Translations under genes and position numbers: made by a program
Shown: positions 1-10,127 of the stretch, piece after piece
Position numbering within the stretch: position 1 is the first letter of the stretch
How the letters are laid out: each line of letters opens with the position of its first letter
The notes under the pieces: generated by a model
Told to the model about the DNA's origin: nothing
What the model saw: only the letters and a program-made list of their open reading frames with translations
Databases searched by the model: none
From: Lobosporangium transversale
Lineage: Eukaryota > Mortierellomycota > Mortierellomycetes > Mortierellales > Mortierellaceae
Length of the DNA: 64,000 nucleotides
Assembly: GCF_002105155.1 (NCBI RefSeq)
Contig: NW_019028981.1
Coordinates: 620,001-684,000 of the forward strand
Direction: 5' to 3'

Positions 1-256
1 GAAAGCATCGGGGAACCATAACAATGCAACCAACAAAAGTGCAAAGTAAAGCTGCATAGTATATTTCAACTATAGATAAATCATTTGTAATTCTGTATTT
101 AGTCCCAGTCGCATAAAGAATGCCAACATCTACTCTGAGCTACATACGAACTTGATAAGATATTCTGGTCAGTATTTGATGCTTAGGCAGCGGCTCTAGA
201 TCTAAGCCTGTGTCATGGAAGGCTTCCTGGTTATGGTGTTTAGGGCTAAAATAAAG

Positions 257-428
257 ACCCCGTACAAATAAAAAAAAAGACCCCCCGTGCAAATAACTTT
301 TTTTTATTTGCACGGGGGGAGCGGTGTAAATAAGGTGTGTACGGGGCAGTGCAAATAGATTTTTTAAATATTTGTACGGGGCAGTGCAAATAGATTTTTT
401 AAATATTTGTACGGCCCCCGTGCAAATA
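257..428. repeat. GTRCAAATA inverted and tandem repeat cluster
   Basis: A C-run plus GTGCAAATA or GTACAAATA occurs in forward orientation at 257-270, 281-295 and 415-428, and in reverse orientation at 305-319, 369-381 and 404-414. The 281-295 and 305-319 arms form a perfect 15-bp inverted repeat with a 9-bp loop. A 35-bp unit is perfectly tandem at 339-373 and 374-408. The arms carry G or C runs while the loops are A/T, so each pair could fold into a stable hairpin. No coding capacity is seen. It could be a decayed miniature element or a hairpin array; the class is not identified. Confidence 0.8.
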
Positions 429-542
429 TCTTTTTTCTTTAATTTATCTCTGGCCCATGGCCCATTGTTTACTTTTTTAGCTTTTTTCGTTGGAGGGCAA
501 TTGCTTCCTGTCTATTGACATTTTTATTTGGATAAAATAATA

Positions 543-605
543 ACCCCTCTGCAAATAAAAAAAATTATTCGCATGGAGGGACAGTCTGAATAAGATGTGC
601 ACGCC
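543..605. repeat. Diverged copy of the GTRCAAATA repeat
   Basis: The segment has the same order as 281-345: a C-run with TGCAAATAA at 544-558, an A-rich loop, then TTATTCGCATGGAGGG at 565-580 and a tail (TGAATAAGATGTGCACG) resembling the TGTAAATAAGGTGTGTACG tail at 325-343. The arms no longer pair perfectly. It therefore looks like an older copy of the same element about 260 bp away. Confidence 0.55.
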
Positions 606-866
606 TTTCTTTCAAAAGCCATCTGTGAAGAAAAAGACAAAGGTAGCACAGATGGGCAGTCTACGCAGCATAGTATACAAGTATTGCTTAAGCAAACAAG
701 ACATTTTTTTTTTCTTCTTTTTTCTATTAGTATTTAGTTTATAAGCAGGAGAATATGGTCTATTGCCTATTTGATCCTGGTAGTATTTTCAGCTTCTTGG
801 TCTTCAGTTAATTCCCGTCATAAGTTATTTCAAGCTCTTCTTCTCTTCTGCTTCCTTTCTGTTTCT

Positions 867-2659
867 CTAGCTCATATATCTACTTCCAAACTTATCCCGA
901 ATGATATCACAGCTTGGTGTAGTCATCCGTTCTGCAGCTTCCCACATCTTCTTGTCCCTACCGAAGAATCCCTGGGCTCGACTGTGGGCTAGCTCTTTGC
1001 GCTTGATCTCATTCAAACACTCGTTTCGCATATATTTTAAGTACGTTGTCTCGACATTTTCTTCCAGTTGAGTCAAAATCTGTTGTACTTTAACACCATT
1101 GATCACTTTGTTGAGATCTAACACATGTACGTCCCTCTTTTCACCACCACCAGGTTTCGTAAATGTGTTCCTGAATCTTCGTTCATTCACAAAGTAAGGA
1201 ACGTGATGTGCGCTAGTAAAACGTGCTGATTGATAAGATCCATGTGCACCCAATGAGAAATCGGAGGCTGCAGGTGAGCTGTCGCGAGAGGAAGAGGAAT
1301 CGCTATCTGAGAAAAAGTTTGATGTCAGGGAAATGATGAAGAGGAGGATCAGAGGTAGGATTTGAATCAGGCTGGAGAATCCACTAGTTGCACCGGCTCC
1401 CTGTGCCTGCTGCTGTGGTTGTCTTTGTGTTTGTTGCGTATATGGGCGGAAGGGTCGGGGACCAAATCCTGGTCCAGCAAACGTTGCAGAGTGGAATGCT
1501 ATAAAAAAAATATAAAAAAACAGTCAGCTTAAGCCTTTGACCTAAAATGAAGTGTTAGATAACATCAAATAGTAGCCTGACTTACAACCACCAAAGCTGC
1601 CGCCTCCAAAGAACATGTTGAAAAGCTCCTCCGGCGAGATTTCTTCGCCAAAGCCGTTCATGCCATTAAATCCTTGGCCCATAGGCGATGCTCTGTCATA
1701 ATTAACTCCAGAGCTCCTGCCACTCTCAGGTCCATGTTGATCAAAGATCGCTCGCTTTTGTGGATCGCTCAAAACTGTGAATGCCTTGGAGACGACTAAT
1801 AAATTGACAGAAAAAAAGTGAGTGATTGGTGCAATGCTTTTATCAAAAAGAGATGCCATGAAGACTTAAAAAGCTGTTCATATCTATCCTTTTTTTGGTT
1901 CATATTTTCTTTTCAGCTCATAAAATGACCAACGTTTGTTCAGTATTATAAACAGAGCAATTTGATCTGATTTGGACACCTGAAGGTTTTTTTATTCTTA
2001 CTCTTAAATGCTTCGTCCGCTCCTGGAGCACCGTTTTTGTCAGGATGCATCTGAAGTGCAAGCTAGAAATAAATTAAAGACAAATTATATTCTGAGTGTA
2101 TGTGTCTCTTTTCCCTCTCATTCTTGCATGTCTTGATATAGGCTAGTAGAGAATGACGAATTTTTTTTACCTTGCGATAAGCCTTCTTAATATCTGCGTC
2201 TGTTGCATCCTTGCTGACACCCAAAACTTTATAAAAGTCTCCACCAGAAGATCGAATCTTCTTCACTGCAGCGACTTGCTCTGGGGTATATTCTCGTTCC
2301 ACAGGCTTATGTTCTGGCGCTGGAGCTGAACGTGATCTAGGAGGGACAGAGCTAGATCTACCAGAGAACGATGATGACGATCCTGTTCCAGATCTTGATG
2401 ATGATGCGGGTTTTGGTGAGCTCTTTGTACTACTTGGAGTGGCAGGCGAGTCACCAGCAGTAGATGTGGTGCTGGATGTAGTTGCTTGTCCTGCCTCTTC
2501 CTCATGTTCAACCTTGTGAAGGAATGTATTTGCTTCAGGTGTGGGGAAGAGAGAAACGGATTTGTTGCCAAATTTTCGTGCGCTTGCATAATTTCCAGAG
2601 TTCAAATGGCGTCGAGCAATGTCGAGGCAACGCAAGGCCTCATCCTTATTGACTTCCAT
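867..2659 (-). CDS. DNAJB12/DNAJB14-type ER membrane J-domain co-chaperone
   Basis: Exons on the minus strand are 2171-2659, 2002-2062, 1586-1795 and 867-1498, giving about 463 aa from the ATG at 2659. The N-terminus (residues 1-50) is the helical region typical of this family, with the motif CLDIARRHLNSGNYASA. A Ser-rich linker follows. The J domain spans about residues 141-205 and keeps the HPD triad (169-171), which crosses the first splice junction. A Gly/Phe-rich stretch (GFNGMNGFG) precedes a predicted membrane helix at about 296-316. The C-terminal part, with YLKYMRNEC, resembles the DUF1977 region of this family. By family knowledge the J domain faces the cytosol at the ER membrane and stimulates Hsp70 in quality control of membrane proteins. 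The closest fungal relatives should be Hlj1-like or DNAJB12-like proteins. The assignment is firm; the exact orthologue name is not. Confidence 0.9.
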
Positions 2660-3001
2660 GCCTGGAAATATAAAAGTATTATGTATTATGTGTGTATAAT
2701 GAAAGAGGAATTGTGTTCAAAGAGTGTCAAAGAAACTAATAATAGTGAAAATAGAATGGTAATAGAAGATTGCTGAATAACTGTTCCCTTAATGCGGGAT
2801 CTTTTTTGCCTGCTTGCTTGTTGGTGTGCACAAAGATGAACTCGACTTTGGAATGATGCTATACAGCAGGATGATAAGGAAGACAAGAGAGAAAAAGAAA
2901 GAAAAAGAAGGATGTGTAAAAAGTAATCGAATCAATGGCGAGATGCTACCAAGTCCAAGTAAAGAATCATGTGACAGCCCAATAAGGTTGATTTTATTAA
3001 T
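2660..3001. other. Intergenic between DnaJ and methyltransferase genes
   Basis: These 342 bases hold the presumed promoter of the leftward DnaJ gene and the 3' end of the leftward methyltransferase gene. No conserved open frame is visible. A purine-rich stretch lies at 2878-2915 on the plus strand. Confidence 0.5.
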
Positions 3002-4753
3002 TTACAGATGCACGAACTTGCGACACTTGGCAGATCCACACCGGCACGTTACCATGCCGTCAGTATAGCTGGACTCTTCAAAATCGTCGTCATTCCTAGG
3101 TGCGTGTGGAAGCCAAGGCTGGACATATTTTCCATTATAATCGAAGGTCAGTTCATCTCCTCGCTTTATCAATCTGTTTGACCAAAAGCTAAGAGTCATC
3201 ATATCTAAATCTCCTGCTGTTTGTCCGCTCATGAGCATGTGTACCGAAAGATTTGGATCACAAGAGTGATTGAAAAAGTGGGTCTCATTGCCATAAGTCG
3301 AGGCATCGATTGAATACTTGGCTTCTTTTTCTGTGTTGTAGTCCAAGTCAAAAAGCCAGGTTGCGCCTTCTTTATCATAGACACGTCCACGAACCTCTGC
3401 CTCCTGGTTTGTGATGATTTCTCCTGTATACCTGGCAACAAAGGTTCGTGGAGGGATGGGTTCGTCTTGATCCAGAACGACGCCCCACCCTTTCACAGGA
3501 AACCTCTTGATCTTCATGGCAAACTTACGATCCTGTTGCGATGCTCTGGAGATGCAAGTCGGTCCACAGCCGCATTCTGAGTGACATTCGTACAACACCT
3601 TGTCCGCATGTACTGATACACGGCCGTCCCGTTCAAAGGGCAAACATCTGAAAGCGTTCTCCATCTCTGCCTCTGCCATACAAGGGCATTTGTTTTCAAT
3701 ACTGCATTCCCCTGGCCCACACTCACATCTGCTCGAGAAACTAGGATCTGGCTTTTGTACACCATGGCCATATATGAATTCATCAGTGTATTTAAATCCT
3801 GGTGGGCAGGCAGCATTATCGATGGTGTTTTCAACAGAAATTTTGGCTCCTCTAGAAGCCTTAAAGATGTCTTCAAATTCCTGTAATTCTTTTGAAAGCG
3901 GAGCTGCTGGGGGGATAGTCTTTGATCAAAAAGGGTGACAATAGCGACAGTGAGAAGCTAATTGGTTTGAATAGAACAATCGGAAAAGTCCTTGTGATGA
4001 AGACGTGATAGCTTACCATGATTTCTTGCATGGTTTTCACTACAATTTTTTTTTTAGATCCCATTTTTGACTCTGCATTTGATGACATTGACGACGCTGA
4101 CGAAAGAGACGATGGTGAAGTTGACGAAGCACGGGACCTTGAGCCTACGGATGGGCCTTGATACGATGTCCGATCCCTACGTTCGTTCATGGACTTTAAA
4201 AAATCTTTGACTATCTCCTGGCAGTTATCAAGATTTTCTAAAGGTTCCCATGTGTTATCAGCATCACCGTACCCTTTCCACTTTACACGAAACTGTGGAG
4301 TATACTACATATTCATGTATGCCATTCCGGCATTAGATTAAAGAAATATTAGTGTGACTGGAAGAGCTTAAAATTCAATTCCTTATAACGGTACTTGGAT
4401 TGATCATTGAAGATTTCTTTTTTATGAAATCCTTACTCCAGGCTTCAAATCACGGATCCCGAGGATGGCTTCTACCTATGGTTTCAATGAGCGCGAGAGG
4501 AAGAAAAGAGAAAAAAGAGGTTAATCAACGCATAAAAGCTTTATAGTAGTCAAAAGAAACGTCCTGATATATTATTGGACACGGACCTTTAGTTGGTGGC
4601 GTTTTTTTCTTTTTATCTCTTTACCTCGTATTCGTTTTGTAATAAAAGAGGATCATTTGCTGATAAACCCTCTGCGTTGGAGCCAATAGTTATGCTATTT
4701 TTTGAGGTGTCATTCTCGGATACTCGTCGACGCTTAGTGGGTTTTTTACCCAT
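3002..4753 (-). CDS. Chromodomain + SET histone H3K9 methyltransferase (Clr4/SUV39 family)
   Basis: Exons are 4625-4753, 4437-4475, 4017-4304 and 3002-3919, about 457 aa. The 39-nt second exon and the start of the third encode a chromodomain at about residues 41-95, with the aromatic and Trp positions [10 protein letters not shown] and NTWEPL. A Ser-rich linker follows. A Cys-rich pre-SET region ([19 protein letters not shown]) leads into a SET domain from about residue 285, with YTGEII, the cofactor and catalytic motif NHSCDPN at 369-375, and ELTFDYN. A post-[11 protein letters not shown] lies at 444-451 near the end. The family transfers methyl groups from SAM to Lys9 of histone H3 and binds the same mark through its chromodomain, spreading heterochromatin. 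Length fits fission yeast Clr4 (490 aa). The 3920/4016 intron was chosen to keep frame; its 3' site (AAAG) is less certain than the others. Confidence 0.93.
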
Positions 4754-5442
4754 AGTTAAATGGTTAATTATGGAAGGTGTTAGAATTCGTCGAGAACAGG
4801 ACTAAGAGTGCTACAACTGCGATGACTGAGAATAACAAGGAGTTTAAAGAACAGCAAGTTCCTGCATTTGCCACTTTTTTTTAGATGGAGCGAAATTAGA
4901 TGCTTTTAAAATGTCAGAGGATGTAAGAGAAGATGCGAAAAGAGATTAAACGGTCAAGCACAATTAGTTGGTTCTTTTGATGTGAATGTCAGTCACATAA
5001 TAATAAACTCAACACTTTGTGTTGTGTCCATGTGGAAATGGCAAGTGTGGAAAAAAAAAAAAAAAAAAACCTCCCCAGGAACAAAAAAATCGCCATATTT
5101 GGGTGTCCACAAGTCACTTTTCGAGCACAAAGAGCGAGCTGAACTAATTTCAGAACTGATCGGCAAACCGCCACTCGATCAGTCCCTCTTCTCTTTGTCG
5201 CTTCACTTCACCTTTTACTGTCTTTGTCGTTCACTCTCATCAGCAGCCTTTCATCCTTTTTTTTTTTTTTTTTTTTTTTTAAAGCCTGCTTAAATTCCAT
5301 TCAGCGGCATTTCCCTACTCCTGCTTTACTCGATTTATTTTGATCTACACGCAACTCACTTTCATTCTCGACTGCAGTCCCCGACATTGATTATTCATAT
5401 ATTCCATTGCCCCATATTAACCCTAATATAAAGTCTGCTGCA
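4754..5442. promoter_or_regulatory. Divergent promoter region, methyltransferase / carrier
   Basis: About 690 bases separate the two start codons, which are read in opposite directions, so both promoters must lie here. It contains an 18-base A run near 5050, a 24-nt T run at 5257-5280, and a pyrimidine-rich stretch from 5180 to 5370 just before the carrier start. No specific factor site is claimed. Confidence 0.5.
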
Positions 5443-7114
5443 ATGTCCTCCAGTAGTGGGGTCACTTCCCCCTCAGCAACTACATCCTCCATCACACATC
5501 TGCAGCAAGCATTCAACTCTTCTCCTTCCCTCAAGCGAGCTCTTCCTCCAACAAGTGCTGTGGAACCGCAACCTCCGTATATTGATGTATGTCGCTATTT
5601 TCAATTGCTTCCCCAATTTTTCCAGCGCTTTAAGGCGAGTGTAATCAGAGTATCTCATGCTCTATCCTACCTTTTTTTCTTCATCGGCACCGTTTTGCTT
5701 TCAATTTAGGTCTTGATTGCTGGTGGTCTCGGAGGAACGATAGCCGATTTCATCATGCATAGGTAAAAAAAAAACTGTTCGTCCATAAATGAGAGCGCAT
5801 GGATGTCTGTGCTTTCTCAACATTAATTGTCCATGCATTTATTTAGTGTTGACACAGTTAAGACAAGGTTGCAAGGGCAGCCATCCGCCAACCCTCCTAA
5901 ATACAACAACATGTTCCATGCTTACAGCACAATCTTAAGAGAGGAAGGTGTCTCTAGAGGACTCTACAGCGGTGTAGCTCCGGCCATGACTGGTTCATGT
6001 AAATATTTTTTTTACCTCGTGATAAACATTATTGATTTTATAAAACGGTTCCTTGGTTCTTATTCTATTTTTTTTTTTTTTCCTTCATTACGATACATAG
6101 TACCAGGAACTACTCTTTACTTTGGAACGTATGAATATACCAAACGTACGCTGACTGCAGCAGGATGTCCCGATACATTGGCTCATCTGGCGGGTGGATC
6201 AATTGGTGATTTCTTTGCATCATTTATTTACGTTCCCTCAGAAGTCCTTAAGACTCGTATGCAGCTTCAAGGACGATATAACAACCCATCATTTATCAGT
6301 GGATACAACTACAAGAATACATTGCACGCACTTCAGATGATTGTGAAGTATGATGGTATTGGAGCATTGTATCAAGGATATCGTGCTACCCTTTTGAGAG
6401 ATGTCCCATTCTCGGCCCTCCAATTTGCATTTTATGGTAAATGACTCAAACTTTTAGCTTTCTTCGCTGATTCACATTCTAAGCAATGCTTCTAATATAT
6501 TTAATACACTTGGTCTTTTTTTTTTTTTTTTTTTTTTTTTTTTCAACATTTAGAGAAATTCAAGGTTGAAGGACGGAGATGGGAAGGACGAGAAGATGGT
6601 CAGATGTCATTACACATTGAGACCTTATGTGGTGCTATCGCTGGAGGGATGGCGGGATTTTTAACTACACCCCTGGATGTTATGAAGACGCTTTTGCAAA
6701 CTCAAGTGAAGAAGCCGACAGTAAGGGCCGCTAGATTGTTTTATTATTGCTATCGTTACAAGTAAGCATTATTAATCTAACGTTGCTTAATCTTAAATTC
6801 CTTTGTGTGTTATTAACTAGGCATCAATACCAACTTCAACCGCAGTTACAACAACAATGACAACGGCAGTGGCAGCAAATACCATCACAAATGCAGCGGC
6901 GCAACAAAAGTACTATGTAGGAATCTGGGATGGACTCAAATGGAACCTGAAGCATCATGGTGTAATTGGAGGGTTGTTTCGAGGTGTAGGCCCGAGAGTA
7001 TTTTGGACATCATTACAGAGTGCACTCATGTTTGTTATTTATGAGCAGGCTATCCATCTTCAAGAGAATATGCGATATTTCGGACAATGGCCATATGGAT
7101 CGGGCTCGAGTTAA
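5443..7114 (+). CDS. Mitochondrial carrier family protein, Mme1-like
   Basis: Exons are 5443-5586, 5710-5762, 5847-5998, 6101-6436, 6554-6720 and 6821-7114, about 381 aa. I start at the first ATG, 5443. Three carrier repeats are visible with inner-membrane signature motifs [18 protein letters not shown] and TPLDVMKTL. The first signature has Ser in place of Pro, as in the yeast Mme1 group. Other landmarks are GLGGTIADF and [13 protein letters not shown]. By family knowledge these six-helix proteins sit in the mitochondrial inner membrane; Mme1 exports magnesium from mitochondria. Mme1 is the closest relative I recognise, but substrate is inferred from overall resemblance only. An insert rich in Thr/Ala ([14 protein letters not shown]) lies in the loop after the third signature. 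The fourth intron ends in a 28-nt T run (6516-6543) near the acceptor. Confidence 0.9.
6516..6543 (+). repeat. Poly-T run (28) in a carrier intron
   Basis: An uninterrupted run of 28 T lies ten bases before the acceptor AG at 6552-6553. It occupies the position of the polypyrimidine tract. Similar runs occur in many introns and promoters of this window. Confidence 0.9.
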
Positions 7115-8921
7115 ACGCGACTCTTTAAAGCTTTCGCTCTTTTTCTTTTCTTTTTCTTTCTTTCTTTCTTTCTTTTTTTTATTTAATCATATCTCCAACA
7201 AAAGAATTAAGAAAGAAAAGGAAAAAAAGCAACCGTTTTTTTTTTCTTCATTGTACAAATCCTATAGACTGCTCACTTTCACCATGTTTCTTTCTATTTT
7301 TCTCCTTTTCCCCCCCATTTATAATATATGCATATATATATATTTTATTAATTCCAAGCATTTTTTTTTTTTTATTTACTCTTGTTAACGTTCGCATCCT
7401 CATCCGAATCTATATTTCTGTCTCACGAATAAAATATAAATGGACATATTTGCATGCTAACACTCTCTTAGTGTGGGATGATACGCATTCTCACTAGCAG
7501 GAATGGCTTCCCACGCTTGAGACAAATATCCAGCGAGGCCCTGGGCAGTTGTAGGAGCCAATCATCTGGATCTTTTCAATAGAAATCAATTAATCTCTTT
7601 GATTGATGATAATGGAGCCGATAGAAGTCCTTTATCGCCTGACTATCCAGTTTTCTCAAATGAACAACAGCTGCCTTGCTAAGATGCATTGAAGATTTAC
7701 TTTGATAAGAGCTGCAAGACATGAAGACATAGAGCAAAAGTTATATACCGTGTCCTCGGTTTCCTTAAATGCGCTGAAAGTACGAGGTACAAATCAAATC
7801 TCGTACCTCATTAAAGGCTTGCCTTGAAGAAATGAAAACAGAAAACAACAGATTTATATCACTGCACAGGGGCTGAGAACACTGAATACATGAGAAATAC
7901 ATAAGCAGATTTTGGGCCAGTGTGAAGGACTATTTTGAAACAGGCGATTAAAGCCTTGTCAAGGAAGAACGACAGAAAAGGAACTTTTTTTTTGTGTATC
8001 AAATAGGGTGGATTCAGATGCCTCCTTTTGCTTCAACAGCTCCAGCACATTTGTGTCAAAGCAGAGTTATTCGTCGGCGTACAGATTCCAGTATTAATAA
8101 AGGAGATAAGGAGATAAGAGGGAAGCCGTTGGCTGCGTTAATTACCTGGAATGAAAATTACTTAATCACCCTCTTCTTGTTGTGTGGGGTTCTGTACAAC
8201 GCCTTGTAGATGGATGGGAGAAGGAGGGCAAGAGAGGGGTCTTGGTAGTCTTTTGGTGTGCGAGAATTTGATAGTCCACACAAATCTACAAAATGGTTAG
8301 GTATTCAATATGATATATTGAATTATAGCAAATAGAGAAGTGAGCTTCGTTGACATAGCCATGACTGAGGAAGATCAGGTCGCGTTGACCGTCTGTCTTA
8401 GGGATTTGTTTACACAAGGAGCTGCTGAAAACAAACTATAATGAAGACTGCAAGATAAATAGAATACATCCAATTTATGACTTTTTGGCAAGGACTCATT
8501 CATGGGCATGTTAAGGTCTGCTGCGCCACAGTGCCAGTCCCGATTCTGATCAAAGCCACAGCCTGTGATTGTTAAATAAGATCCAAGCAAATAAACAGTT
8601 GGTTTCTCTATCTCACTTTCAACAAACTGTACTTAACAGAACCGACATTCACTCCACAGCTAGGCTTATTACATCAATCACTAAAAAAAAGGAAGCAATT
8701 TCAGGACTAAAGAAGGAATACGCGAGCAGTTTGATTGCACAAGAAATAAGTGACAGGATACGAAAAAAAAGGGCTCCATATTGCATTGGGAAAACCTATC
8801 TCGATCCACTTTTCTCAAACTATTCTTGGAGTATACCCTCGGAAGAAAAATAAAAGAAAAAGCCACGACACACTCCCTTACCTGAGCTAAAGGAAAAGTG
8901 AAGGAATAAAGACAGATCTCG
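7115..8921. other. Intergenic region, 1.8 kb, no firm gene
   Basis: The first 300 bases are the T-rich 3' flank of the carrier gene, with a TTTC tract at about 7155-7175. Two short minus-strand stretches look weakly coding: one near 7470-7570 (reading DDWLLQLPRASLDICLKR) and one at 8375-8590 (reading CGFDQNRDWHCGAADLNM). Neither has a clear start, splice pattern or known domain. They may be decayed gene pieces. The last part should hold the Rrp40 promoter. Confidence 0.4.
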
Positions 8922-9170
8922 ATGGCATCAATAAAGGTAGAACAAACAGGCTCTATTATATCTACGGGTCCACAGATTGTCCTCCCTGGAGATCTATTAC
9001 CATCTGCGGAGACAGGACTGTTAGAGGATGCCCCCACGGCACCAGTGATCAAACTCGGGCCAGGTCTTCAACCTATGGATGATGATAGCATTGCAGCCGT
9101 CAAGGCTGGTGTGTTAAAGCATACAGCGGTTGGAAATCGGTGGTGGGTCGAAAGTAATCAGCGTCGCGTA

Positions 9171-9204
<34 letters not shown>

Positions 9205-9315
9205 GTAGTATCTAGTAGCCACTATTCATTGTTCTTTTAGGTAAGTAGCCTGAAGATATTGTTTACTAATGAAAAGTAAAACTGTTTGCTTGCTTTTTTT
9301 ATTTTTTTTTTTTTA

Positions 9316-9361
<46 letters not shown>

Positions 9362-9563
9362 GACAGTATGTAGCAGCAGCAGGAGAATCAGTGATTGGGG
9401 TAGTTGTTGGGAAGACAGTAGAACATTATAAAGTGGATATTGGGACAGCTCAACCGGCGCTTCTGGGTGTTTTGGCTTTTGAAGGGGCCACCAAACGTAA
9501 CAAACCTGATATCAAGGTAACATTGATATGCATATTTACATTTTGAGATAGTAGCCAAACAGC

Positions 9564-9596
<33 letters not shown>

Positions 9597-9992
9597 ATTA
9601 AAACTTCTTACTTGATGCTTCTTCTGAACTGATAGATTGGTGCACTCATCTACTGTAGAGTATCACTGGCTAACAAAGATATGGAAGCAGAGTTGGAATG
9701 CTTTAATCCTTCAACGGGAAAAGCTGATGGGTATGGGGAATTGAAATCTGGATTCTTGATCAAGGTTTCTCTGGGTTTGGCTCGCCGGCTATTAGATCCC
9801 AAGACTCTAATCTTGCGACTGTTAGGTCAACATATCCCCTTTGAGACCGCTATTGGCATGAACGGTAAAGTTTGGATTCATTCTGCAGAGCCAAAGCATA
9901 CCATCTTAATTTGCAATGCCATCAAGAATTCTGAGTATTTGAACAAGGATGAATGTGCGGTTATGGTCAAAGCTTTGTTCGAGAAGCTGTGA
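8922..9992 (+). CDS. RRP40: RNA exosome cap subunit Rrp40 (EXOSC3)
   Basis: Coding exons are 8922-9167, 9367-9516 and 9636-9992, about 250 aa. The order fits Rrp40: an N-terminal domain with IVLPGDLL, an S1-like domain from about residue 83 (YVAAAGESVIGVVVGK, YKVDIG), then a KH domain with GMNG at 206-209, the family's GxNG signature. Length matches the family (about 240-275 aa). Rrp40 is one of the three S1/KH cap proteins of the RNA exosome in nucleus and cytoplasm; it guides RNA to the core during rRNA processing and mRNA decay. The first intron interval (9168-9366) contains AG directly followed by GTAAGT at 9239-9246, so it may be two introns with a zero-length exon. It also has 31 T (9173-9203) and a T/A palindrome (9302-9360). 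The second intron has 31 A. It ends 135 bp from the convergent formin-like gene. Confidence 0.92.
9316..9360. repeat. T13-A32 palindromic homopolymer pair
   Basis: Thirteen T (9316-9328) are followed directly by 32 A (9329-9360), with more T at 9302-9314. In the transcript these can pair into a long A-U hairpin ending six bases before the acceptor AG at 9365-9366 of the Rrp40 first intron region. Confidence 0.85.
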
Positions 9993-10127
9993 GAGAAAAT
10001 TAAGAAAAAGGAAAGATAGCAAAAAAAAAAAAAAAGATGGATATGAAGAGAAGCAAATAGACATATGAAAGCACATTAAAAAAATGAGGACCCTGTAATT
10101 TATTGATTTTTTTTCCTATTAATAAAC
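9993..10127. terminator. Convergent 3' region, Rrp40 / formin-like gene
   Basis: Only 135 bases separate two stop codons read toward each other. The stretch is A/T-rich with a 15-nt A run near 10021 and AATAAA at 10121-10126 on the plus strand. Poly(A) sites of both genes must lie here or overlap the neighbouring coding region. Confidence 0.5.

Larger units (their letters stand above)
1..866. other. Intergenic, repeat-bearing left edge
   Basis: No open frame with a recognisable protein was seen here on either strand. The stretch is AT-rich with several T runs. Its main content is a cluster of short inverted and direct repeats between about 257 and 605, listed separately. It lies downstream of the DnaJ gene, which is read leftward and stops at 867. 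Confidence 0.6.

Noticed and set aside
8375-8590. Small Cys-containing frame on the minus strand, possible secreted peptide.
   Set aside because: No signal peptide, no known family and possible splice signals inside it; more likely chance or a remnant.
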